Source of the DNA: Verrucomicrobiota bacterium
GTDB lineage: Bacteria > Verrucomicrobiota > Verrucomicrobiia > Limisphaerales > UBA11320
Assembly: GCA_016871475.1 (NCBI GenBank)
Contig: VHDG01000140.1
Coordinates: 1 to 8,292 of the forward strand
Direction: 5' to 3'
DNA length: 8,292 bases
Shown: positions 1-7,206 of the stretch, one piece after another
How positions within the stretch are numbered: position 1 is the stretch's first letter
How the letters are laid out: every line of letters starts with the position of its first letter
The notes under the pieces: generated by a model
The model's input: only the letters and a program-made list of their open reading frames with translations
Databases searched by the model: none
What the model was told of the DNA's origin: nothing
Position numbers and translations under genes: made by a program

Positions 1-949
1 GCGACAGGGTGTCCAGCCTCTTGCCGCTTGGGATCTCCCAGAGCTTGACCGTACGATCACCGCTGGCACTGGCCAACACCTTTCCATCAGGCCTGAACGC
101 GAGATCGAAGACCGCCCCGTTGTGACCTCGCAACGTGGCAACCTCGGTGCCTGTTTCAACGCTCCACAGCTTGATGTCCTGATCGTAGCTGCCCGTCGCG
201 ACTGTTTTTCCGTCGGGCGAAACATCCACGCAGTACAGAGCATCCCGATGCGCTCGAATCGAGTGAACCAGATCACCTTCGGGCAACTTCCAGATCTTCA
301 GCTCACCCGCCGCTCCAGGTTGTCCGCCTGCAGACACGAGATGCTTCCCATCTTTGGCAAATGCGACGGCGTTGACCTTTCCTCGATGTCCCGTGAGAAG
401 CACGTTTGTGACGCCGCTGTGCAGCCGAGCCAGTTCGACTTCGCCGTGACGGGCTAGTGCAAGTCTTTGGAGTCCCGGTGGTCCCTGGTGATGTGCCATG
501 GACTGGATGCTCCGGGCGGGTGGGGTCTTGGGTGTTATCTTCGGGGCGACGATCTCGCGCACTGCAGTGTGTGTAGGAGGCAACGCGCCGGCATCGATCC
601 AGTTTTTCAACACATCAATCTCGGATGGGCTGAGCTTCGCGTTCTTTCCGGGAGGCATGATCTTGACCTTGCCCCCCTTCTCCCAACGCCCCTCGACCGC
701 TCGTATCAACAAACTGTCCTTGGAGTTTCCCGCAATCACCGCCACACCTGTCTCGCCGCCTTTCATCAGAGCGGCGTGGGCATCCATGACCAATCCACCA
801 TCGGGATCCTTGGTGGAATGGCACTCGAGGCAGTGTTTCGCGAAGATCCGATCGACTTCAGAATAATCGGGAGCGGCACCCAGACATGCAAATGGCAGGA
901 GGAGCGCGAGACTGATCGTCTTCAGGCTGGAGGGGCGGGAAGGTCTCAT
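1..949 (-). CDS. Cytochrome c (PSCyt1-type) - WD40 repeat protein, 3' end outside window
   Basis: Only the first 316 codons are present; no stop occurs before the window edge. Residues 1 to about 25 form a Sec-type signal peptide (basic start, then ISLALLLPFACLGA), so the product should act in the periplasm or envelope. A small cytochrome domain follows, with the haem motif CLECH at 40-44 and a probable distal Met in KIMPPGKN (Met98), then SPSEIDVLKNWIDAGA, typical of the planctomycete cytochrome C family. After a linker (about 125-180), WD40 blades begin: about 187-221, 229-262 and 272-304, ending in LKIW, IKLW and VKLW, with a fourth opening at the edge. The ATG lies 11 nt after the stop of the DUF1549/DUF1553 gene, so the two are probably co-transcribed. 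No Shine-Dalgarno is visible. The haem site suggests electron transfer and the propeller a binding role, but no substrate can be named. Confidence 0.88.
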   Translation of the reverse strand, partial: MRPSRPSSLKTISLALLLPFACLGAAPDYSEVDRIFAKHCLECHSTKDPDGGLVMDAHAALMKGGETGVAVIAGNSKDSLLIRAVEGRWEKGGKVKIMPPGKNAKLSPSEIDVLKNWIDAGALPPTHTAVREIVAPKITPKTPPARSIQSMAHHQGPPGLQRLALARHGEVELARLHSGVTNVLLTGHRGKVNAVAFAKDGKHLVSAGGQPGAAGELKIWKLPEGDLVHSIRAHRDALYCVDVSPDGKTVATGSYDQDIKLWSVETGTEVATLRGHNGAVFDLAFRPDGKVLASASGDRTVKLWEIPSGKRLDTLS

Positions 950-960
950 GGGGTGGCAGA

Positions 961-3564
961 TCAGTGATTGAAGAGGAACTCCTTGCTCGTGAGCAGAGCC
1001 CAATAGACGTCTTCGATGGCCTGGCGACGTTCCTCCGGTTTGGCTTCCTGGATGATGCGGGTCATCTTTGCTTTTTCCGGATCGGAGGGCTGCCGGCTCA
1101 GAGCAGCGAGGTAGGCTTGTTCGACGATCTCCTGAGGTGACAGACGTGTTTCCGTCATCTTTGCGGCGACACTTGTGGGGGCAGCGAGTTTCTTATTTAC
1201 CGTATCCCCGTTCGCCAGGTGGAGCGCCTGTGCCATGCTGGGTTCAGAAGCACGTTCGCACTCGCAGGTCTTCTCGCGATCTGGACGGCCGAACGTTTTC
1301 AGGAAATAGGAGAACACCTTGGTGTCTGGCAGTTGCAATGCCCGCAGTCCGGCAGGATACCGATCGCCGAGCCCTCGATTCGCATTGCGCAGATCAATCT
1401 GGAAATCGGTGGGCACGGCTGTGACTTGCGAGAAAGCATCCAGGAGAACCTCGGCAGAAAGTCGTTTCGGATAGTAACGGGAATAGAACCGTGCTTCCTG
1501 CGCATTTCCGGGCAGAGTCTCCGAGGTGCGTTGATAGGTCTCGCTCTGGAGGATCGAGCGCATGAGCTGTTTCAGATCGAATTTCTGCGAAGCCAGGTAT
1601 CCGGCAGCTGCGCTCAGGAGCTTCTCGTTGCTGGCCGGATTCGTCACCCGCAGATCGTCGGGCTCTTCAACCAGCCCAACGCCGAAGTAGCTCGCCCAAA
1701 CACGATTGACAATGCTCCGGGTGAAGTAGGGATTGGTGGGCGATGTCAGCCATTGAGCAAGCGCGTGGCGTCGATCTTCGCGCGATGCCATGTCCAGTGC
1801 TTCACCCTCCAGCGGTTTCGGAGGTTGCGGCTTTCCGCGCAGCGGCTGGTTGATGTCGCCGAACGGCGCAGCGAAGATGATTCGTTCCCCGTCCATGGAG
1901 CCATTCTTCGATCGCACACGGGCAAACAAATTGGCGAACCCGAAATACTCGTCGTTGGTCCATTTCTCCATCGGGTGGTTGTGGCACTTGGCGCAGTTGA
2001 TGGACATCCCGAGGAACGCTTGTGTGACGGTTTCCGCCATATTCGGCGGATCCTCATGCAAGGCATAGAAGTTGGCCGCACCGTTCACGAAGGTGCTTCC
2101 GGAGGCGGTCACAATCTCCCTCACCAGTTCGTCCCAGGGAACGTTGGCTGCGACACGCGAGCGGATCCAGTTGTAGTAGCTCCACATGGCCTGGGTTCGT
2201 TGTTTCTCACCATTCACCAACAGGAGATCGCTCCACTTGTAGCTCCAGTAGTCCACGAACTCAGGCCGCGCCAGAAGCGATTCAATGAGATCATCCCGTT
2301 TTCCTGAGCTGGGGTTGGAAAGAAATTCCCGCGTTTCCTCAGCCGATGGCAACGAGCCGATCACGTCCAGATACGCACGTCGCAGGAACTCTGAATCGCT
2401 GCTGCGAGGAGAAGGCGGGAGTTTCAACTCCTTCAGCTTTTCGAGGGAGAGATCGTCGATGAAGTTCCGTCGGGTAGCTTGGGAGAACATTTCATCGCTC
2501 AGCTCGTTGGTGTAGGGGGCGATGACCCGTCCGATGGCCAGCCGGCTCAGATACCAGGCAGTAACCGCACCTTCCCCAAAGCCCTGCACCTTCACACTGC
2601 CGCGTTCATCCGAAGCCGTGACGGTTGAATCGGCGTCGGAGTACTTCACCCATCGTGTGACGTCCTGGGAGGTTCCATCTGAGAACCTGGCTTGGACGAG
2701 AAACTGATGAACGTCGCCCGGCTGCAAGGTGGCCTCTGATGGAATGATCTCAAGCGACTGGATCCTCGGATCGGATTCCTTGGGGCCGGGCGCTCCTGCG
2801 GCAATCCATTCCGAAAGGATCTGGTATTCCACGGAGTTGGTTGTGAACCGTTCTCCACCCTTGTGAGGAACGGCTCCCGTGGGTTTGAGCAGAAGCAGGC
2901 TCATGCCGGGATCATGCGCGTCGATCCGTCGTCCGAGAGCGCTCCGCGTGATGGCTGCATGGTCACCGGCGTCATCGTAGCCCCTTAGTGACAATCGAAA
3001 ACCACCCTGTCCGCCAGCGGCTCCGTGACACGCCCCTGAACTGCAACCTGCCTTGGCCAGCACCGGCTGAACATGATTCCGAAAACTCCACTGAAACGGC
3101 TCACCCAGTCCCGAGACGGTAACTTCCGTGGATACATCGCCGCCTCCATGCCGCGCTGTGATGCGGGCCTTGCCATTGCTCCGTGGGATCGCGACCGATC
3201 CTTCCAGGGTGACAATCGTTGGATCGCTGGAAGACCATTCGACGGAATTCGTTTCCTGTCCGGCAGCCCGTCCGCCGCGAAGACGTTCGAGGATGAGCAT
3301 CTGGCGCGCCGCTGGGCCAGACAGGGTGGGGGAGTCAGGCAGGATTCGAAGGGTGGTCTGTGCTCCTGCCCACGTCAGAGGAATCCCCATGAGAAGAAAC
3401 ACGAACCCCAGCCAGCAAGCGGGCAGGGGCTGAGAGCCTGAGTGCAAGAACTTCGAGCAGCCCCGAGGTGGCGAGCTGCTTTGTCTTGCAGTGGATCGTT
3501 GGAGTGGCGACGTGGGATTCGACGGGGACGGAGAGGCAGCCATATCGATGAAGTCAGGCAACAT
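961..3564 (-). CDS. DUF1549/DUF1553 (PSD1-type) cytochrome-like envelope protein
   Basis: This 867-residue protein belongs to the large PVC-type family with DUF1549 and DUF1553 domains; its biochemical role is unknown. A hydrophobic export segment (about 47-66) follows an unusual Ser/Pro-rich stretch of about 45 residues. An Ig-like stretch lies at about 72-150. A cytochrome-like region follows with CSSGACH at 174-180, a CX4CH motif. Residues about 268-340 resemble a BIG_2 Ig-like domain. DUF1549 spans about 365-560 and includes a CAKCH haem-type motif at 524-528. DUF1553 spans about 595-865, with NPYFTRSIVNRVWASYFG and CECERASEPSMAQALHLANG. The ATG overlaps the stop of the upstream DUF1501 gene by one base (TGATG), which supports this start and translational coupling. 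Met8 is an alternative start. A partner role with the DUF1501 and WD40 proteins is inferred from the operon. Confidence 0.93.
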   Translation of the reverse strand: MLPDFIDMAASPSPSNPTSPLQRSTARQSSSPPRGCSKFLHSGSQPLPACWLGFVFLLMGIPLTWAGAQTTLRILPDSPTLSGPAARQMLILERLRGGRAAGQETNSVEWSSSDPTIVTLEGSVAIPRSNGKARITARHGGGDVSTEVTVSGLGEPFQWSFRNHVQPVLAKAGCSSGACHGAAGGQGGFRLSLRGYDDAGDHAAITRSALGRRIDAHDPGMSLLLLKPTGAVPHKGGERFTTNSVEYQILSEWIAAGAPGPKESDPRIQSLEIIPSEATLQPGDVHQFLVQARFSDGTSQDVTRWVKYSDADSTVTASDERGSVKVQGFGEGAVTAWYLSRLAIGRVIAPYTNELSDEMFSQATRRNFIDDLSLEKLKELKLPPSPRSSDSEFLRRAYLDVIGSLPSAEETREFLSNPSSGKRDDLIESLLARPEFVDYWSYKWSDLLLVNGEKQRTQAMWSYYNWIRSRVAANVPWDELVREIVTASGSTFVNGAANFYALHEDPPNMAETVTQAFLGMSINCAKCHNHPMEKWTNDEYFGFANLFARVRSKNGSMDGERIIFAAPFGDINQPLRGKPQPPKPLEGEALDMASREDRRHALAQWLTSPTNPYFTRSIVNRVWASYFGVGLVEEPDDLRVTNPASNEKLLSAAAGYLASQKFDLKQLMRSILQSETYQRTSETLPGNAQEARFYSRYYPKRLSAEVLLDAFSQVTAVPTDFQIDLRNANRGLGDRYPAGLRALQLPDTKVFSYFLKTFGRPDREKTCECERASEPSMAQALHLANGDTVNKKLAAPTSVAAKMTETRLSPQEIVEQAYLAALSRQPSDPEKAKMTRIIQEAKPEERRQAIEDVYWALLTSKEFLFNH

Positions 3565-4940
3565 CAGAAAAGTTCACGAATCGGTTGGGTGCCGAAATCG
3601 ACCAATGGGAACGGGCGTCCGGCAGGACCGGGAAGGTGGGTGTCCAGTTCCATTCCCAAGGCGTGGTAGATCGTGGCCACGACCTCCTTGGGCTGAACGG
3701 GGCGCTCGACGGGGTAGGCTCCGATCTCGTCGCTTTTTCCGATCGCGCGACCTCCCTTCACGCCACCTCCTGCGAAGTTGATGGTCCAGCACTGAGGCCA
3801 GTGGTCACGGCCTCCCGTGGGATTGATTCGCGGGGTGCGGCCGAACTCAGCCAGGCATGCAACCATGGTGCTATCGAGCATTCCTCGCTGAACCAGGTCT
3901 TCCAGAAGTGCGCTGTAGCCCTGGTCATACATGGGCGCGACAATGTCCTTCATCCCGGCGATCGACGTAAAGGGCTTGGATCCATGGATGTCCCAGGTGA
4001 TCTCATCAAACACGGTGATGAACGTATTGATGGTGACGAAGCGAACCCCTCTCTCCACAAGACGGCGGGCCAGCAGGCAACATTGCCCGAAGCGGGTCAT
4101 GCCGTATCGTTCACGTACCTTCTCGGGTTCCTTCGACAAGTCGAAGGCCTCCCGAGCCACAGAACTCGTCATGAGCCGGTAGGCGTCGCTGAAGTTCGAG
4201 TCCATGAGCTTTGCCTGCTCGCTCGATTCAAACTTTCGGACGGCATCTTCCACGGACTGTCGCAGATCCCTGCGCCGCTGAAGCCGGGCCTCGCCGATCT
4301 CCTTGGGCGGGAGCAGATCTGGAACCCGGAAATCCTTTTTTGAGGGGTCGGCATCCAGGACGAACGGGTCGTGGGCTTTTCCGAGGAAGCCAGCGTCCTG
4401 TCCGTGGGGCATGTTTCCGCCGGTGGGACCCATGGGCTCCGGGAGAATCACATGGGAAGGCAGTTCGGTCCTGCGGCCCCGGAGATAGCTGAGAGCGGAT
4501 CCAGCATGCGGTGTGTTGATGCCCCCCGTGAAAAGACGTCCGGTCTGCATCATTTGGTGGCCGGTGTCATGAACCGCCGCTGCGGTGTGGTAGCAGGATC
4601 TGACGAGGGAGAACTTGTCAGCCAGCGCTGCGTGTCGAGGAAGAATCTCGCTGATTTCGAACTCTGCTGACTTGGAGCGGATGGGTTTGAAAGGGCCGCG
4701 GATTTCCCTTGGCGCGTCCGGCTTCATGTCGAAGGTATCCAGCTGGCTGGGTGCGCCCAGGTTGAAGATCATGATGCAGGACTTCTGGTCCTGGCCCGGG
4801 GCGATCTTGCCTGCTTCCTTGGCGGCGGCGTAGTGGGCCATGGTGAGTCCCATTGCGCCCAGGGCACCCACCTGGAGGAAATCCCTTCGAGTCACACCAT
4901 CACAGGTGGTGATGGAGCCTTTTCCGCTGACTTTGATCAT
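3564..4940 (-). CDS. DUF1501 family protein with Tat signal
   Basis: This 458-residue protein opens the minus-strand operon. The N-terminus carries a twin-arginine signal, TRRDFLQVGALGAMGL at about 17-32, so it is predicted to be exported folded, possibly with a cofactor or metal. Hallmarks of DUF1501 are GAPSQLDTFD (62-71), the HDTGHQMMQTGR block (124-135), AEFGRTPRINPTGGRDHWP (364-382) and the GGGVKGGRAIGKSDEIGAYP region (391-410). DUF1501 is related to the alkaline phosphatase/sulfatase fold, which hints at metal-dependent hydrolysis, but no enzyme activity is established and I assign none. Length is normal for the family. The stop shares one base with the DUF1549/DUF1553 start. No Shine-Dalgarno precedes the ATG. 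The gene is divergent from the isomerase-like gene at 5111. Confidence 0.93.
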   Translation of the reverse strand: MIKVSGKGSITTCDGVTRRDFLQVGALGAMGLTMAHYAAAKEAGKIAPGQDQKSCIMIFNLGAPSQLDTFDMKPDAPREIRGPFKPIRSKSAEFEISEILPRHAALADKFSLVRSCYHTAAAVHDTGHQMMQTGRLFTGGINTPHAGSALSYLRGRRTELPSHVILPEPMGPTGGNMPHGQDAGFLGKAHDPFVLDADPSKKDFRVPDLLPPKEIGEARLQRRRDLRQSVEDAVRKFESSEQAKLMDSNFSDAYRLMTSSVAREAFDLSKEPEKVRERYGMTRFGQCCLLARRLVERGVRFVTINTFITVFDEITWDIHGSKPFTSIAGMKDIVAPMYDQGYSALLEDLVQRGMLDSTMVACLAEFGRTPRINPTGGRDHWPQCWTINFAGGGVKGGRAIGKSDEIGAYPVERPVQPKEVVATIYHALGMELDTHLPGPAGRPFPLVDFGTQPIRELF

Positions 4941-4982
4941 AGGTCAATGATGGCTTGTGCATTCCCCTGATTGATCTCAGTG

Positions 4983-5019
4983 GTTTCCACCGCGTCGCTG
5001 GGGGAAATGATGTGGAAAC
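4983..5019. repeat. 8-bp inverted repeat in the divergent spacer, possible operator
   Basis: GTTTCCAC at 4983-4990 is the exact reverse complement of GTGGAAAC at 5012-5019, with 21 nt between the arms. It lies between the divergent starts at 4940 and 5111, where a shared regulator could bind. One 8-bp pair can arise by chance in a spacer this size, so the regulatory reading is only a suggestion. Confidence 0.3.
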
Positions 5020-5059
5020 TAGCGGGTGAAGGTCTCTGAGTCCATCCCGCAATGCCTTC

Positions 5060-5087
5060 TTGACGTTGCCAACCGCGGATCCATAGG
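5060..5087 (+). promoter_or_regulatory. Candidate sigma-70-like promoter for the isomerase-like gene
   Basis: TTGACG at 5060-5065 matches five of six -35 consensus bases. CATAGG at 5082-5087, after 16 nt, is a poor -10 match (three of six). The implied transcript start would leave a leader of only about 15-20 nt before the ATG at 5111. Spacing is acceptable but the -10 is weak. No convincing promoter was found for the minus-strand operon in the same spacer. Confidence 0.22.
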
Positions 5088-5110
5088 TTGCTTAAAAACC
5101 AGCCCCGAAC

Positions 5111-6001
5111 ATGAACTTTCCCATCTCCCGCCGTTCCGCTCTCTTAAATTCTGCTCTGGTCGCCGGTGCAGCGGCGGCGCATCTCTCCTCCCGGCTGCAG
5201 GCAGCCGACCAGGCTGCCGGTGATGCCAAGGGGCGCATTCAGCACTCTGTTTGCAAGTGGTGCTATCCCAAGATCTCGCTCGACGACCTGGCAGCCGCCG
5301 CCAAAGGGATCGGGCTTGGTTCCATCGAACTTCTTCGACCTGAAGATTTTCCCACGCTGCGAAAGCACGGGCTGACGTGTTCGATGGTCAGCAATCCTGT
5401 GGTCGATGGGCTCGGCGGCATTACCAAGGGGTTCAATCGAATCGAGCATCACGACAAACTGGTGAAGGTTTACCTGGAGGACATTGATCGTGTGGCCGCT
5501 GCCGGGCTTGAGAACCTAATCTGTTTCAGCGGCAACCGCGACGGCATGGATGATCAGAAGGGTCTTGAGAACTGTGCGGTGGGGCTCAAGCGGATCATGG
5601 CTCATGCGGAGAAGAAGAAGGTGACCATCGTGATGGAGCTGTTGAACAGCCGGGTGAATCATCCGGACTACATGTGTGATCGCACGCCCTGGGGCGTTGA
5701 GCTGTGCAAGCGTGTGGGATCAGAACGATTCAAGCTTCTGTACGACATTTATCACATGCAGATCATGGAGGGAGACGTGATTGCCACCATCAAGAGGAGC
5801 CAGGCCTACATTGCTCATTACCATACGGGCGGAGTTCCTGGACGAAATGAGATTGATGACACGCAGGAGTTGTACTATCCGGCGATCATGCGGGCCATTG
5901 TTGCCACTGGTTACAAAGGTCACGTTGCTCAGGAGTTCATTCCGAAGCGTTCCGACGCCCTGGGTTCGCTCAAGCAGGGTGTCCAAATCTGCACGGTGTA
6001 G
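5111..6001 (+). CDS. Hydroxypyruvate isomerase-like sugar isomerase/epimerase (TIM barrel) with Tat signal
   Basis: This 296-residue protein belongs to the xylose isomerase-like TIM-barrel (AP endonuclease 2) superfamily and most resembles hydroxypyruvate isomerase (Hyi), which interconverts hydroxypyruvate and tartronate semialdehyde. The block LLYDIYHMQIMEGD (209-222) is nearly the same as in E. coli Hyi. Probable metal and catalytic residues are Glu176 (VIMELLN), Asp212 (YDIYHMQ), His236/His238 (IAHYHTGG) and Glu275 (AQEFIP), so the site looks intact. The N-terminus (SRRSALLNSALVAGAAAA, about 6-23) is a Tat-like signal, absent from cytoplasmic Hyi, and implies export. Substrate cannot be deduced; exported relatives in PVC bacteria are usually annotated only as sugar phosphate isomerase/epimerase. 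The ATG is chosen because it supplies the whole signal; no Shine-Dalgarno is seen. The gene is followed by a terminator and appears to be monocistronic. Confidence 0.9.
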   Translation: MNFPISRRSALLNSALVAGAAAAHLSSRLQAADQAAGDAKGRIQHSVCKWCYPKISLDDLAAAAKGIGLGSIELLRPEDFPTLRKHGLTCSMVSNPVVDGLGGITKGFNRIEHHDKLVKVYLEDIDRVAAAGLENLICFSGNRDGMDDQKGLENCAVGLKRIMAHAEKKKVTIVMELLNSRVNHPDYMCDRTPWGVELCKRVGSERFKLLYDIYHMQIMEGDVIATIKRSQAYIAHYHTGGVPGRNEIDDTQELYYPAIMRAIVATGYKGHVAQEFIPKRSDALGSLKQGVQICTV

Positions 6002-6005
6002 CTGA

Positions 6006-6045
6006 AGGGCTGCCGGTCGCCGGGTTTTCAAGGCCCTCTTTTTTT
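6006..6045 (+). terminator. Probable Rho-independent terminator after the isomerase-like gene
   Basis: AGGGC at 6006-6010 pairs with GCCCT at 6033-6037, enclosing a second small hairpin (CCGG at 6013-6016 with CCGG at 6020-6023). A run of seven T follows at 6039-6045. It starts 5 nt after the TAG stop. The outer stem is short and the loop imperfect, but the T tract and position support termination, separating this gene from the flotillin locus. The rest of the spacer up to 6190 shows no clear promoter. Confidence 0.5.
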
Positions 6046-6190
6046 GTTTGCGGTCTTGCGCCTTCGTGGAGGTTGCTCCAGTTTTTTGGCCGATACCGGA
6101 TCACTCAGCGAGGAAGCTTAAGGTATTGGCGATGCCGCCACGGGTCCGGCTTTACTCAACAACCGCACTCCCACAGGGAAACACACAACC

Positions 6191-6517
6191 ATGACTCCAC
6201 TCCTACTCATCCCAATCGCCCTTGTCCTGGTTCTCGGCATTGGTCTGATCTTCCTCTGCATCCGCAAAATCCAACCGGGACGTGCTGGAGTGATCACAGG
6301 TTGGGGAGGCGTTCGAGTCTCCTTCGACTGGATGCTTCGGTTCCCGGTGCTCCAGAGCTATCATATCGTCGATATCTCCGTCAAAAAGCTGGAGATCCAA
6401 CGCAAAGGGAAGGATGGCCTGATCTGCAAGGACAACTCCGCGCAGACATCGCAGTTGCATTCTACATCCGTGTCGAAGCCAGCGAGGAGAGCGTGCGCAA
6501 GGTTTTCCAGATGCTGA
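6191..6517 (+). CDS. Flotillin N-terminal fragment (membrane anchor and first part of SPFH domain)
   Basis: This is the frame actually opened by the ATG at 6191, 108 codons long. Residues 1-82 are true flotillin: the membrane segment PLLLIPIALVLVLGIGLIFL, then the start of the SPFH domain through VKKLEIQRKGKDGLICKDN. Residues 83-108 (SAQTSQLHSTSV and onward) are out-of-frame readthrough after the lost base and resemble nothing. If the deletion is real, the cell makes only a short anchored peptide without the oligomerising coiled coil. Confidence 0.55.
   Translation: MTPLLLIPIALVLVLGIGLIFLCIRKIQPGRAGVITGWGGVRVSFDWMLRFPVLQSYHIVDISVKKLEIQRKGKDGLICKDNSAQTSQLHSTSVSKPARRACARFSRC
6436..6437 (+). 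other. Site of inferred one-base deletion in the flotillin gene
   Basis: The codons read AAG GAC AAC TCC GCG, giving KDNSA. Adding one A after the AAC ending at 6436 gives AAC ATC CGC GCA GAC, or NIRAD, and joins the two frames exactly at the conserved SPFH motif. No slippery heptamer is present here, so programmed slippage is unlikely. Confidence 0.75.
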
Positions 6518-7191
6518 CTCCGGAGCGTGTTTCAGATCTGAATCAGCTCCGTGAGCTGTTTGAGGCCAAGTTCTCCGAGGCGCTCAAGACGGTCGGCAAA
6601 CAGATGGAGTTCCACGAGCTGTTCACGGAGCGCACGAAGTTTCGTGAGCAGATCCAGAACACGATCGGCAAGGACCTGGACGGGTTTCTGTTGCAGGACG
6701 TGGCCATCGACTACCTGGAGCAAACCCCGCTGGATCAGCATGACCCCAGCAATGTGCTCGACGCCGAAGGCATCAAGAAGATCACTGAAATCACCCAGCG
6801 CGAGCGTGTGCTGTCCAATGAGTTTTCCCAACGAGCTCTGGTGCGGATCGAGAAGGAGAACGCGGATGCTGACATCGCCCGACGCGAGCAAAAGCGCCGG
6901 AACGAGGAGGACACCGCCAAACAGGCGCGATCGATCTCCGAGGTGAAGGCAAATGAAGAAGCGCTCGCCAGGAAAGTCATCGAGAGCCGGCGGATGGAGG
7001 TTGAGGGCAAGCGCCTGGAGGCGGAGGAATCCATCCGATTGCGCACGGAAGACATGAATCGAGCGGTCCAGGAACGCGAGTTCACTGTTCGCAAGGAGAA
7101 GCAGCGTTTGGAGCAGGAGGCCATCCAGGAAGGCGATGAAGCACGGGTCCGGCGGGAAAGGCTGGTGTCGCTGACTGAGATGGAGAAATAG
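6437..7191 (+). CDS. Flotillin middle fragment (rest of SPFH domain and first half of coiled coil)
   Basis: This segment reads in a different frame from the gene's start. It carries RADIAVAFYIRV, the helix-rich SPFH core (FEAKFSEALKTVGKQMEFHELFTERTKF), IGKDLDGFLLQDVAIDYLEQT, and the NVLDAEGIKKITEITQRERV junction typical of flotillins. The charged coiled coil follows. It ends at the TAG at 7189-7191. It has no credible start of its own; a TTG at 6073 in this frame lies in non-coding sequence before the gene. It is best read as part of the broken flotillin rather than a separate gene. Confidence 0.5.
7189..7191 (+). other. In-frame amber stop inside the flotillin coiled coil
   Basis: TAG sits between EMEK and TKLAEVAVEVE, which together read as continuous coiled coil. 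CAG (Gln) is the simplest ancestral codon, one C-to-T transition away. TAG is used as a real stop by the isomerase-like gene at 5999-6001, directly before its terminator, so general reassignment of TAG in this genome is unlikely. Confidence 0.75.
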
Positions 7192-7206
7192 ACGAAACTG
7201 GCTGAA

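Noticed and set aside
1219..2307. 362-codon plus-strand open frame opposite the DUF1549/DUF1553 gene
   Set aside because: The minus strand carries recognised domains and CXXCH here. The plus-strand translation has no recognisable domain and fits an antisense shadow in GC-rich sequence.
3585..4343. 252-codon plus-strand open frame opposite the DUF1501 gene
   Set aside because: The opposite strand encodes the conserved DUF1501 motifs; this frame shows none.
6073..6190. TTG at 6073 as the start of the middle flotillin frame
   Set aside because: The codons from 6073 to 6436 in this frame encode nothing resembling an SPFH protein, while the ATG at 6191 in the other frame gives the proper membrane anchor and SPFH start.
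6428..6445. Programmed -1 frameshifting in the flotillin gene
   Set aside because: The bases AAG GAC AAC TCC do not form a slippery heptamer and no clear stimulating hairpin follows. A -1 slip would give Leu in place of the usual Ile or Val, so a simple base loss explains it better.
7189..7191. TAG read as a sense codon because of an altered genetic code
   Set aside because: The isomerase-like gene ends with TAG at a natural C-terminus just before a terminator, and other genes end with TGA. The flotillin also has a separate frameshift that recoding would not explain.
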